Assembly (NCBI RefSeq): GCF_002563925.1
Contig: NZ_PDJD01000001.1
Location: 248,001 to 312,000, forward strand
Source of the DNA: Serinibacter salmoneus
GTDB lineage: Bacteria > Actinomycetota > Actinomycetes > Actinomycetales > Beutenbergiaceae
DNA length: 64,000 bases
Direction of reading: 5' to 3'
In this document: positions 49,391 through 58,201 of the stretch, in pieces
How positions within the stretch are numbered: position 1 is the stretch's first letter
How the letters are laid out: the number at the start of each line of letters is the position of its first letter
Notes under the pieces: generated by a model
Told to the model about the DNA's origin: nothing
Database searches by the model: none
What the model saw: only the letters and a program-made list of their open reading frames with translations
Position numbers and translations under genes: made by a program

Positions 49391-50848
49391 TCAGCGCGAG
49401 GTGACGTCCTCACGCGGACGCTCGGCGTCCTCGCCCCGGTGTCGCTGCGCGTCGTGCGCCGCGATCTCCTGCGCCACCTCGGCGTCGTGATTCTGATCCC
49501 GGTCGTCCTCCAGGAAGAGGTTCTTGGAGGAGGCTGCGTTGTAGGTCTCCAGGTCCAGGATTCCCTCCCGCTTGGCCACGACGGTGGGCACCAGGGCCTG
49601 CCCCGCCACGTTCACGGCGGTGCGGCCCATGTCCAGGATGGAGTCGACGGCGATGAGCAGCCCGACCCCCGCCAGTGGCAGGCCGAGGGTCGACAGGGTC
49701 AGGGTGAGCATCACCACCGCCCCGGTCAGGCCCGCGGTGGCAGCGCTGCCGACCACCGAGACGAATGCGATGAGGAGGTAGTCCGTGATCGTCAGGTCGA
49801 TCCCGTAGAACTGGGCCACGAAGATCGCGGCGATCGCCGGGTAGATCGCCGCGCACCCGTCCATCTTGGTGGTCGAGGCCAGCGGCACGGCGAAGGAGGC
49901 GTAACTGCGGGGGACGCCGAGGTTGCGCTCGGTCACCCGCTGCGTCACGGGCAGTGTGCCGATCGAGGAGCGGGAGACGAAGGCGAGTTGGATCGCGGGC
50001 CATGCGCCGCGGAAGTACTGCATGGGGCGTAGCCCGTTGGTGCGCAGGATCACGGGGTAGACCACGAACAGCACCAGGGCGAGGCCCACGTAGACGGCGA
50101 GGGAGAACATGCCCAGGGAGGGGATGAGGTCCCACCCGTAGGTCGCCACGGCGCGGCCGATCAGGCCGAGGGTGCCCAGCGGCGCGAGCCGGATGATCCA
50201 CCACAGCACCTTCTGTACCACGCTGAGCGCGGAGGAGGCGAAGGTGAGGAACGGTTCGGCCTGCTTGCCGACCTTGAGCGCGGCCAGTCCGACCACGATG
50301 GCGATCACCACGAGCTGCAGCACGTTGAAGCTGACACCGATCTCGCCACCGCCCTCGGGTGCGCTGCCGCCCAGGCCGAGGAAGTTCGTGGGGATGAGCC
50401 CGAGGAGGAAGTCCACCCAGGAGCCACTGCGAGAGGGATCGGCGGCGAACTCGGGGTCCACCGAGGTGTTCTCGCCCGGGCGCAGCACGAGCCCGAGCGT
50501 GATGCCGATGGCCACGGAGATCAGTGCGGTGATCGCGAACCACAGCAGCGTCTGCCCGGCCAGTCGCGCCGCGTTCGTCACGTTCCGCAGGTTCGCGATG
50601 GAGGAGACGATCGCCAGCAGCACCAGCGGCGGCACGATCGCGCGCAGCAGGTCGACGAAGGAGCCGCCGATGGTGGAGAGCGTCTCGGTGAGCCAGTTCG
50701 GGTCACCGTCGGCGGTCGGACCCATGGCGCGGGCGAGGAATCCGAGGAGGAGTCCGAGGGCGAGACCCAGCACGATCTGGGTCCCGAACGAGGGCATCCG
50801 CCACCGACGGCGGGTGGGTGCAGCAGTGGTGGACGAGGGCGAGGGCAC
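49391..50848 (-). CDS. Dicarboxylate/amino acid:cation symporter (DAACS family)
   Basis: 485 aa from GTG 50848, with GGAAGG 7 nt upstream. About eight transmembrane segments plus re-entrant loops. Family signatures: AFVSRSSIGTLPVTQRV (first hairpin loop), STTKMDGCAAIYPAIAAIFVAQ and DSILDMGRTAVNVAGQAL (substrate and Na+ site). Imports a C4-dicarboxylate or an acidic or neutral amino acid with Na+ or H+; the substrate is not resolved. C-terminal ~40 aa are charged. The frame extends upstream to 51013 but that region contains the divergent sigma-factor promoter. Confidence 0.9.
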   Translation of the reverse strand: MPSPSSTTAAPTRRRWRMPSFGTQIVLGLALGLLLGFLARAMGPTADGDPNWLTETLSTIGGSFVDLLRAIVPPLVLLAIVSSIANLRNVTNAARLAGQTLLWFAITALISVAIGITLGLVLRPGENTSVDPEFAADPSRSGSWVDFLLGLIPTNFLGLGGSAPEGGGEIGVSFNVLQLVVIAIVVGLAALKVGKQAEPFLTFASSALSVVQKVLWWIIRLAPLGTLGLIGRAVATYGWDLIPSLGMFSLAVYVGLALVLFVVYPVILRTNGLRPMQYFRGAWPAIQLAFVSRSSIGTLPVTQRVTERNLGVPRSYASFAVPLASTTKMDGCAAIYPAIAAIFVAQFYGIDLTITDYLLIAFVSVVGSAATAGLTGAVVMLTLTLSTLGLPLAGVGLLIAVDSILDMGRTAVNVAGQALVPTVVAKREGILDLETYNAASSKNLFLEDDRDQNHDAEVAQEIAAHDAQRHRGEDAERPREDVTSR

Positions 50849-50998
50849 AGCGCGGCCTTCCGGATCGGGGGTGAGGGCGACGCCCACTGTGCGCCCGCCG
50901 GCCCGGTTCGCGTAGCCGACCCCCGGAATCTCACAGTGTGAGACGCCCGGGAGTGCCCCGGTCTTCCCCTTGTCGGTGGGGAGTGATTGTCTACGGGC

Positions 50999-51988
50999 AT
51001 GACGACGACGCAACCCGCCCGGGGTGACGGGCTCCTGGAGGACCTGGCTGCCATGCGCGGGGAACTGCGCGGGTACGCCTACCGCATGCTCGCCTCCTCC
51101 AGTGACGCGGAGGATGCCGTGCAGAACGCGATGCTGCGTGCATGGCGAGCCGCGGAGAACTTCGACGGGCGCTCCAGCGCCCGCACCTGGATGTATCGGA
51201 TCCTCACGAACGTGTGCCTGGACGAGATCGCGGCACGGGGCCGGCGCGCGCTGCCGGTCGACCTCGAGGCCGCGGCCTCGCCACCGGTGGTGGCCTCCCT
51301 CGGGGAGCCGCTACCGGCGGCCACCTTCGTTCAGCCGGCCCTGACCGCCTCGGTGAGCGACCCCGCCGAGGTGGCGGTCAGCCGGGACTCGGTGCGACTC
51401 GCCTTCCTCGCGGCGCTGCAGCACCTGCCCGCCACGCAGCGTGCGGTGCTGATCCTGCGAGACGTCCTGGCCTGGCGGGCCGCGGAGGTGGCGGACCTGC
51501 TCGACCTGTCGGTGGCCGCGGCGAACAGCCAGTTGCAGCGGGCCAGGGAGACGATGGTCGCGGTGCGCGAGGGCACCCGTGCCGCGCGGCCGCGCGGGAG
51601 CGAGGAGGAACAGGCGCGGGTGGTCGCCCGCTACACCGCGGCGTTCGAGCGCTACGACATGGACGCGCTCGCCGCGATGCTCGCACAGGATGCCGTGATG
51701 TCGATGCCGCCGTACCGCCTGTATCTGCAGGGCCGCCAGGACGTGCTGGCCTGGCTGACCGGCCCGGGAGCGGAATGCGAGGGTTCGCGTGTGCTGCCGG
51801 TGGACGTCAACGGTGGTGCAGGCTTCGCCCAGTACCGCCGGGACCCGGCTGGCGGCCACTTCCCGTGGGGCGTGCACGTGCTGGTGGTGCGCGACGGCGT
51901 TGTCGCTGAGGAGACCGTGTTCCTCGGCGCGGACGTCTTCGCGGCGCTCGGCCTTCCGGCGCGGCTGGAGGAGGAACCCTCCGCGTGA
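50999..51988 (+). CDS. ECF sigma factor with C-terminal SnoaL-like domain (SigG/ECF41-like)
   Basis: 329 aa. Region 2: RGYAYRMLASSSDAEDAVQNAMLRAWR and DGRSSARTWMYRILTNVCLDE; region 4: LQHLPATQRAVLILRDVLAWRAAEVADLLDLSVAAANSQLQRARE. The last ~120 aa (ARVVARYTAAFERYDMDALAAML to the end) form a SnoaL-like/NTF2-like fold, which in this group controls sigma activity in cis. No anti-sigma gene is adjacent. ATG 50999 was chosen; a TTG at 50987 is possible. Confidence 0.9.
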   Translation: MTTTQPARGDGLLEDLAAMRGELRGYAYRMLASSSDAEDAVQNAMLRAWRAAENFDGRSSARTWMYRILTNVCLDEIAARGRRALPVDLEAAASPPVVASLGEPLPAATFVQPALTASVSDPAEVAVSRDSVRLAFLAALQHLPATQRAVLILRDVLAWRAAEVADLLDLSVAAANSQLQRARETMVAVREGTRAARPRGSEEEQARVVARYTAAFERYDMDALAAMLAQDAVMSMPPYRLYLQGRQDVLAWLTGPGAECEGSRVLPVDVNGGAGFAQYRRDPAGGHFPWGVHVLVVRDGVVAEETVFLGADVFAALGLPARLEEEPSA

Positions 51989-52076
51989 GGGCCGCCGCGG
52001 CGCTGGCAGGGCCTCGGGAGCAGCGCCCGTTCACGTCCCGGCTCCGGCTCGCCTGCTCAGCCCCGGGAGGACGTGT

Positions 52077-53135
52077 TCAGCTCGAGGGGGACCTGCTCGG
52101 CTCGGGGGCGGGCGCCGGCGCCGAGTCGCCGTGCTGCACGCCGAATTCCTGCGCGTAGTACGCGCGCCCGTCCACGCCGACCGTGACCGCGAATCCCATC
52201 TCGGTGACCTCGGGGTTGACCATGTTCTCGTAGTGATCCGGGGAGTCCACCCAACCCTGCGCCACCTGGTCCAGCGTGCGTTGACCCACGGCCACGTTCT
52301 CCAGCGCGAGGCGGTAGTCGTACCCCGCGGCATCGAACCGGGCGCCGAGGCCACCGAGTCCGTCGTGGGTCATCTCGAGGATCTCGGCCTGGTGATCGGC
52401 CTGCAGCTGCGCGGCGGCGTTGAGCTCCTCGCTCAGCGTCAGCGGCGCGAGGCCCACCGCGGCACGTTCGCCGTTGGTGAGGTCCAGGATGCGCTCGGCG
52501 CCCTCGGATCCCAGCGGGAGTGAGCCGTCGCCTGCCGTGTACGCGAGTACGGCCACGTAGACGGAACCGCCCGCCTCGTAGCCGGCCTCGGCGACGCCGA
52601 CTGCGCTGAAGGCGTCATCGATGAAGATCTCACGGGTCTCCGGGTCGGTGAGCCATTCCTGGGTCGCGGTCGTGACGCGCAGCGCACCCACCGCCTGCGC
52701 CGCGTGGCTGGGGTAGCCCGCGTCGGCTACGCCGGTGGCGAGCTGATCGGAGAAGCCTGCTGCGCCGTCGGCGATGAGTTCGGCCTGCTCGGAGGCGATG
52801 GCCTCGAGGTCGGGGTCTGTGACCAGGGCCTGCGCCCCGGCCTGCGCCCGGGCGTCGTTCAGCGCCTGCACGATGGTCTCGGTCGCGGTGCGGGGTTCTG
52901 CCGTGGTGGGTGCGGGTGCGGGTGTGGGCGTGGGCGCGTCAGCGGTGCTCGCTGCGCTCGGTGTCGCTGCTTGCGCACGTGAGTCCGTGGCGTGCGGGGA
53001 GGCCGTGGCGGCAGCGGGAGCGGTGCTGCCCGTCTCCGCGGGCGGGGCGGCGGTGCAGCCCGCCGCCGCAGCCAGGATCGCAGCCAGGATCGCGGGCAGC
53101 GTGAGCGCGCCGAGCCCGGATCGCGACGTCGGCAT
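52077..53135 (-). CDS. CAP-domain lipoprotein with duplicated CAP-like domains
   Basis: 352 aa from ATG 53135, with GGGAGG 7 nt upstream. Signal peptide and lipobox AAAAGC (Cys about residue 27), then a Pro/Ala/Thr-rich linker to about residue 80. Residues about 85-210 look like a degenerate CAP/SCP domain (ALNDARAQAGAQALVTDPDLEAIA). Residues about 220-335 are a canonical CAP domain: LTNGERAAVGLAPLTLSEEL, ALENVAVGQRTLDQV, WVDSPDHYENMVNPEVTEMGF. Extracellular role unknown in bacteria. Followed by the DUF4914 gene on the same strand upstream (66-nt gap). Confidence 0.87.
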   Translation of the reverse strand: MPTSRSGLGALTLPAILAAILAAAAGCTAAPPAETGSTAPAAATASPHATDSRAQAATPSAASTADAPTPTPAPAPTTAEPRTATETIVQALNDARAQAGAQALVTDPDLEAIASEQAELIADGAAGFSDQLATGVADAGYPSHAAQAVGALRVTTATQEWLTDPETREIFIDDAFSAVGVAEAGYEAGGSVYVAVLAYTAGDGSLPLGSEGAERILDLTNGERAAVGLAPLTLSEELNAAAQLQADHQAEILEMTHDGLGGLGARFDAAGYDYRLALENVAVGQRTLDQVAQGWVDSPDHYENMVNPEVTEMGFAVTVGVDGRAYYAQEFGVQHGDSAPAPAPEPSRSPSS

Positions 53136-53201
53136 GGGCGTCCCTCCCTCGGTGGACTGGCCCCCATTCTTCCTCATGTCGGTCGCGACCCGGGGCAGGC
53201 C

Positions 53202-55151
53202 TCACACGAACAGCGGCGTCAGCTCCTCGTAGTCGCTCACGTTGCCCCCGGCGATCACGGTCTCGATGATCGCCCGGCCCAGCGGATCCAGGTCGTCGGT
53301 CAGGAACTGCTCCAACTCGGAGGCGAAGAATTTCTGCAGCACCGAGGCCCCGGCGTCGTAGGACTCCTCGCCCACCTGCGACTGGAACTCCGGGCGCAGC
53401 AGGGTGGGGCGGATCGTCTGCCCGTCGATGTTGATCTCGGTGAAGGTGTACCCGAACAGCGAGCAGCGGGCGGGCTGCAGGCGGTCCCGGCGCAACCGGG
53501 CCACGCCGCGGCGGGCCAGGTACTCCCGGGTGAGCCACTCCGCGGCGAACCCCACCCGGTAGGCGCCGATGTGCTGGTTGGGGGTGAGCACGTACCGGGT
53601 GCGAGGCGCGGCGAGGATCTGGTGCAGGAGCAGGTTCGCCGAGCCCACCTTGGTGGTGGTGGAGAACGGCCAGTAGGAGCCGACTCCCTCCGCGACCAGT
53701 CCGCCGTGCTCGAGCGTCTTGCGCTGCGCCGCGGACTCCCCGATCGAGGGGTTCTTGTCACCGCGCGGGGCGATCAGCCGCCACACCCACGCCAGGGCGG
53801 GCGGCACGATGTGCGCGATCCCCATGATCCCGTAGGTCGGCTTCTCCCGGGTGCAGGCCGGCATGCGCACCCCGAAGGTGCGGATGTCCACCTCCTCGGG
53901 GGTCTCGACGATGTTCGGCACGAAGGCACGCGGCACCACCACGCGCGGGTTGGGGCAGGGCTTACCCGTGGAGTCCAGGGTGTGCTCCCAGGGCAGGATG
54001 GTGGCGCCCGGCACGCCCTGCACGTTGAAGTAGACGAGGGGCTCGGGCGGCTGGATGCAGATCCGCTCCAGGTGCGGGTCGTCGCCGTAGGCCTTGAGGC
54101 CGTCGATGCGGATGAACCAGCCGTCCTCCGCGTCCGCGATGCCCATCTTCCCGTCACCGGCGGGTAGCGCCGGGTGGCACAGCGTCATGTCGTCGGTGAC
54201 CGCCTGCAGCCGCGAGGACTCCGAGAGCGTGATGATGTACGGCTCCTGGGTGACCACGTTCTCACCGAGCTGGATGCGCCCGTCCGGCAGTCGGCGCATC
54301 TCCTGGGTCATCTCCGACTTGCCGCCGCCGGAGGCGCCCTCGTGCATGATCACGGTCTGGTTGTCGTACGGGGTGGTGACGCGTACCGCGGAGGCGTGCG
54401 CGGTCAGCCACGGTGTGGCCTCGTGCTCGCCGATGTCCAGCAGCACCGAGAACACGCCCTTCTTCGCGCTCGGCCCGGGATAGAGGTTGTAGGCCCAGAC
54501 CTCGTGCAGGTCCTCGCTGCGGTTGTGCACCACCACCTGCCGGCCCTCGAAGTGGGTGTGCCGGAACGGCGGGGCCACGAACATCAGGCTGCGCGGGGTG
54601 TAGGGGCCCAGCTCCTCCAGGCTCACCCAGCCCTGCAGGTCCACCAGGGCGAGGGCGAAGAACGCGGCGTTCGCGGGGACCACGGCCAGCGAGGGGTAGC
54701 CGTAGGTGAGGCCCCCGGCCTTGAAGGGCACGACGGCGAGGGGCTGGGTGGCCAGCCACGCCAGCGTCTCGTTGCGCACCGGATCGAAGGGACCGCCCTC
54801 CCGGTCGGCGTAGCGCGGCTTGTCGGTGGGGCGCTCGTCCGCGATCCGCATGCAGTCGGGGTCGCGGCGGCGGATGTAGTCCTCGGGGTAGTTGACCGCG
54901 ATGCCGTTCTTGCAGCGCGCGCTCGTGGCCTCCACGATCCGGGTGCGGGTGGCGGCGGAGGCGACGTCGTAGGCCACCTCGAACGTCTCCGGGGTCGCCA
55001 GGCCGCTGCCGTCCCCGCCGAGGGCGAGATCGAGCAGCTCGGCGCGGGACGCCGGGACGATGAGACTCGGGGCGCGCTCGAGGGCGTCGCGCACCTCAGG
55101 GGGCAGCGCGACGTCGGCCAGCAGGTTCACAGCGGTGGGCGTGGTGGTCAT
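53202..55151 (-). CDS. DUF4914 family protein with PEPCK-like P-loop
   Basis: 649 aa from ATG 55151 (GGAGG 9 nt upstream). Matches DUF4914 in length and in motifs: CKNGIAVNYPEDYIRRRDPDCMRIADE near residue 100, LMFVAPPFRHTHFEGRQVVVHNRSED, a P-loop MHEGASGGGKSEMTQE (about residue 285), YWPFSTTTKVGSANLLLHQIL, and a C-terminal SQVGEESYDAGA segment. The P-loop and its place resemble HPr kinase/PEP carboxykinase folds, so ATP- or GTP-dependent phosphate transfer is plausible. Function is unknown. Divergent from the universal stress protein gene. Confidence 0.82.
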   Translation of the reverse strand: MTTTPTAVNLLADVALPPEVRDALERAPSLIVPASRAELLDLALGGDGSGLATPETFEVAYDVASAATRTRIVEATSARCKNGIAVNYPEDYIRRRDPDCMRIADERPTDKPRYADREGGPFDPVRNETLAWLATQPLAVVPFKAGGLTYGYPSLAVVPANAAFFALALVDLQGWVSLEELGPYTPRSLMFVAPPFRHTHFEGRQVVVHNRSEDLHEVWAYNLYPGPSAKKGVFSVLLDIGEHEATPWLTAHASAVRVTTPYDNQTVIMHEGASGGGKSEMTQEMRRLPDGRIQLGENVVTQEPYIITLSESSRLQAVTDDMTLCHPALPAGDGKMGIADAEDGWFIRIDGLKAYGDDPHLERICIQPPEPLVYFNVQGVPGATILPWEHTLDSTGKPCPNPRVVVPRAFVPNIVETPEEVDIRTFGVRMPACTREKPTYGIMGIAHIVPPALAWVWRLIAPRGDKNPSIGESAAQRKTLEHGGLVAEGVGSYWPFSTTTKVGSANLLLHQILAAPRTRYVLTPNQHIGAYRVGFAAEWLTREYLARRGVARLRRDRLQPARCSLFGYTFTEINIDGQTIRPTLLRPEFQSQVGEESYDAGASVLQKFFASELEQFLTDDLDPLGRAIIETVIAGGNVSDYEELTPLFV

Positions 55152-55296
55152 GGGGGACTTCCTCCACATCGGGGACGTTCACGACGCTAGGGCCGGCTTG
55201 GGGTGCCGCGGGTGGGGACTTGGTCCCGAGTTTGCACGGTCGTGGCGGGGGAGGATGGGAGTGATCCGAGGCGTCGAGGCCGAAGGAGGCTGAGCG

Positions 55297-56214
55297 ATGA
55301 GCGTCGAAGTGGTCGACCGCGTGGTCGTCGGTACGGACGGGTCCGCGAACTCCCGCCATGCGATCGAGTGGGCCGCTCAACGAGCCCTGCGCGATGGCGA
55401 CCCCCTCCACCTGGTGCGGGTGAGTCCGAGCATGCCGTTGCCGACTCGCAGCGGCGTGTTCCGTGCGATGGCGCACGGAGCCGGATTCGTGGAGCGCGTT
55501 CGTGAGCGGGACGAGGACGCACTCCAGCAAGAGGTGGCACGGGTGAGGCAGGCCTTCCCTGCCGTGCAGGTCACCGGCCACCTGCACGTGGGAGATGCTC
55601 CCGAGGTGCTCTCGCAGATCGCGGCGAGTGCGCGGCTCCTGGTCCTCGGTGCCACGGGGGCCTCAGCGGTCAACCGCCTGCTGCTGGGAGGAACGGTGGC
55701 CGCGGTGATCCACCACGCCCGGGGCCCCGTGGCGGTCGTCCCGGAGTCTGCGCAGGAGAGCGGGGGAGACTCCATCGTGGTGGGCCTCGATGACTCCGCG
55801 GACGCGGACGTCGTTGCGCACGCCGCCATCGAGGAGGCGCGCGCGGCCTCGCTGCCCGTGCACGCGATCCACGCGTGGTCGATATCGGCGGCGCTGCTCA
55901 GCAGCGACGTGGCGGCGGCCGCGATCACCGAGATCGACCGATACGACGAGGAGAACCTCGCCCGGCTCATGGCGCCGGCCGAGGCCTCCGGGGTCCGGGT
56001 GACCAGCGAGGTGCGACACGAGAGGCCGGAGGACGCGCTCGTGGCGCTGTCCGCACGCGCCGCCCTCGTGGTGGTGGGAAGCCGGGGCCGTGGCGGGTTC
56101 CCGGGGCTCCTGCTGGGTTCGGTCAGCAGGTCGGTCATCGCGCGCTCGGCTGCTCCCGTGCTGGTGGCACGGGCGAGGGACTCGGTCCGCGAACCGGTGG
56201 ACCGAGAGGAGTGA
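55297..56214 (+). CDS. Universal stress protein, tandem UspA domains
   Basis: 305 aa with two Usp domains (about residues 1-150 and 155-295). Both carry the ATP-binding Gly motif: VLGATGASAVNRLLLGG and VVGSRGRGGFPGLLLGS. VVVGTDGSANSRHAIEWA opens the first. Such ATP-binding tandem proteins in actinobacteria respond to hypoxia or stationary phase. ATG 55297 has AAGGAGG upstream. The alcohol dehydrogenase gene follows after 49 nt with its own ribosome site; the two may form an operon. Confidence 0.92.
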   Translation: MSVEVVDRVVVGTDGSANSRHAIEWAAQRALRDGDPLHLVRVSPSMPLPTRSGVFRAMAHGAGFVERVRERDEDALQQEVARVRQAFPAVQVTGHLHVGDAPEVLSQIAASARLLVLGATGASAVNRLLLGGTVAAVIHHARGPVAVVPESAQESGGDSIVVGLDDSADADVVAHAAIEEARAASLPVHAIHAWSISAALLSSDVAAAAITEIDRYDEENLARLMAPAEASGVRVTSEVRHERPEDALVALSARAALVVVGSRGRGGFPGLLLGSVSRSVIARSAAPVLVARARDSVREPVDREE

Positions 56215-56263
56215 GGGACGCGCTCGCGGCCCTCGTGGATTGCGAGACGAAGGAGATGCGGCA

Positions 56264-57319
56264 ATGAAGGCGCTTGTCTACCACGGTCCTGGGGCGAAGT
56301 CCTGGGACGAGGTCTCGGACCCGGTGATCAAGGAACCGACCGACGTGATCGTGAGGATGGAGACGACCACGATCTGCGGGACCGATCTGCACATCCTCAA
56401 GGGTGATGTCCCGGCGGTGACCGAGGGGCGGATCCTCGGGCACGAGGGAGTCGGCACGGTGGTGGAGGTCGGGTCCTCGGTGGCCACCCTCGAGGCGGGG
56501 GATCGGGTGATCCTCTCCTGCGTGAGCGCGTGCGGATCGTGTTCCTACTGCCACCAGGGCCTGTACTCCCACTGCCTGGCCGAGGAGGGTGCCAGTGGCA
56601 CGGGCTGGATCTTCGGCCACCTCATCGACGGCACGCAGGCCGAGTACGTGAGGGTGCCGTTCGCGGACAACTCCCTGCACAAGGTGCCGGACGGCGTGAG
56701 TGACGAGGCGGCGATGATGCTCTCCGACATCCTGCCCACGGGATTCGAGATCGGCGTCCGGTACGGCCGCGTCAAGCCGGGCGACGTCGTCGCGGTGATC
56801 GGGACCGGGCCGGTCGGGCTGGCCGCCATCATGACGGCGGGGCTGTACGGGGCGTCGCGGGTCATCGCGATCGACCTCGACGACAACCGCATCGCGGCGG
56901 CGCAGGAGTTCGGCGCCAGCGACGGGGTCAACAGCGGGGTCGAGGGCTGGGAGGACCGGGTCATGGCGATGACCGACGGACTCGGCGTCGACGTCGCGAT
57001 CGAGGCGGTCGGGGTGCCCACCACGTTCACCTCCTGTGCCCGTATCGTGCGGCCGGGCGGGACCATCGCGAACGTCGGCGTGCACGGGGAGTCGGTGGAG
57101 CTCCCGCTGCACGAGCTGTGGATCAAGGACATCGCGATCACCATGGGATTGGTGAGCACCTCCACCACCCCGATGCTGTTGCGGCTCGTGGCGCAGGGGA
57201 AGTTGCAGCCGGCTGCTCTGGTCACCCATAGGTTCGGATTCGATCAGATGATGGAGGCCTACGAGACCTTCTCGCGCGCCGCGCAGACGCGGGCGCTGAA
57301 GGTGGCCATCGCGCGGTGA
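56264..57319 (+). CDS. Zinc-dependent alcohol dehydrogenase
   Basis: 351 aa. Catalytic zinc ligands: Cys in TTICGTDLHILKG and His-Glu in LGHEGVGTV. Structural zinc cysteines: CGSCSYC and a later HC. Rossmann loop VAVIGTGPVGLAAIMTAGLYG. The C-terminal HELWIKDIAITMGLVST places it in the Zn-ADH group seen in facultative anaerobes that reduce acetaldehyde. AAGGAG 8 nt before ATG 56264. Substrate and cofactor preference unproven. Next to a Usp gene, hinting at an anaerobic or stationary-phase role. Confidence 0.9.
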   Translation: MKALVYHGPGAKSWDEVSDPVIKEPTDVIVRMETTTICGTDLHILKGDVPAVTEGRILGHEGVGTVVEVGSSVATLEAGDRVILSCVSACGSCSYCHQGLYSHCLAEEGASGTGWIFGHLIDGTQAEYVRVPFADNSLHKVPDGVSDEAAMMLSDILPTGFEIGVRYGRVKPGDVVAVIGTGPVGLAAIMTAGLYGASRVIAIDLDDNRIAAAQEFGASDGVNSGVEGWEDRVMAMTDGLGVDVAIEAVGVPTTFTSCARIVRPGGTIANVGVHGESVELPLHELWIKDIAITMGLVSTSTTPMLLRLVAQGKLQPAALVTHRFGFDQMMEAYETFSRAAQTRALKVAIAR

Positions 57320-57333
57320 CACGCCAGTCCTGA

Positions 57334-57399
57334 CATCGACGGCCGGTAGGGGGCGGGGTGGGCCGGCCCCCTGCTCGGGCCCACCCCCGGCCGTCGATG
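57334..57399. terminator. Possible terminator hairpin after the alcohol dehydrogenase gene
   Basis: CATCGACGGCCGG (57334-57346) is complementary to CCGGCCGTCGATG (57387-57399), enclosing a GC-rich inner stem. It begins about 15 nt after the stop at 57319. Confidence 0.5.
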
Positions 57400-57709
57400 C
57401 CGACGGCCCCTACATCCTTCGTTCCCCCTGCGCCCCCGTCACCTGCGACCCTAGACCCAGTGAGTCGCGATTGGTATCCCTTCGATGCAGAAGTGATCCG
57501 TTTGATATCATTATGCGCGCACAAGCGCGCCGAGAGCGCTTCGTGGTCGCCTCGGCATGGCGGCGGGTGCGCGGGGGCGCTCCTGGTCGCCATGTGGCGC
57601 TCCTCACACGTGGCCTTCCTGTGTGCCGCATCGAGGTGCCTCCCAGCGTGCTCCCAGCAGTTGTGGGGAACACTAGGAAACGTCAGGTCCCCACCAGGAG
57701 GTACACCCG
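57400..57709 (+). promoter_or_regulatory. Long non-coding leader/promoter region of the flavin module
   Basis: No convincing gene here. It includes a palindromic TGATATCA at 57503-57510 in an AT-rich patch, a small hairpin GCGCGC-ACAA-GCGCGC at 57515-57530, and AGGAGG at 57696-57701 before ATG 57710. Promoter likely near 57500-57680. Confidence 0.4.
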
Positions 57710-58201
57710 ATGGCCAAGTCCACGGTCACCAGCCCGCTGCACCGCTCCGCGGCCGCGGCGTCGATCGTGATGGTCGGCGCCCTCGCCGGCTGCTCCTCCG
57801 GTGAGACGGGTGCCGGCGGGACCGACCAGGGTGGGTCTGCGCCGTCGGCCACCGAGTCGGCCGATGCTGCCGCGCAGGACCCCGGCGCCGCAGGCGACGA
57901 GGCCACCTACGCCGATGGCACCTACACCGCCACCGGCGGGTACATCTCCCCGAACGGCCCCGAGGAGGTCGAGGTCACCCTCACGCTCTCCTCCGGTGTG
58001 GTCGCCGAGGTGGACGTGGCCTCCCTGGCCACCAACCCGAACTCCGAGTTCTACCAGGGTGAGTTCATCGGGGGGATCGCAGACGTCGTGGTCGGCGTCC
58101 CGATCGACGAGCTCGAGGTGGACCGCGTGGCCGGCTCCTCCCTCACCTCCGGCGGCTTCAACGAGGCCGTGGAGATCATCAAGGGCGAGGCGAGTGCCTG
58201 A
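57710..58201 (+). CDS. FMN-binding domain lipoprotein (RnfG/NqrC-like minimal form)
   Basis: 163 aa. Signal peptide and lipobox ALAGC (Cys about residue 27), then an Ala/Ser/Asp-rich linker. The FMN-binding domain has YADGTYTATGGYISPNGPEEVEV, ASLATNPNSEFYQGEFIGG, and VDRVAGSSLTSGGF. In relatives the last stretch is SGAT followed by the flavinylated Thr; here AGSS suggests Ser as the attachment residue (inference). FMN would be attached by the ApbE encoded 8 nt before this stop. Secreted, membrane-tethered electron carrier. Confidence 0.87.
   Translation: MAKSTVTSPLHRSAAAASIVMVGALAGCSSGETGAGGTDQGGSAPSATESADAAAQDPGAAGDEATYADGTYTATGGYISPNGPEEVEVTLTLSSGVVAEVDVASLATNPNSEFYQGEFIGGIADVVVGVPIDELEVDRVAGSSLTSGGFNEAVEIIKGEASA

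Noticed and set aside
57410-57709. Small open frames upstream of the FMN-binding gene
   Set aside because: Arg/Ala-rich on both strands, no ribosome sites and no similarity recognised.
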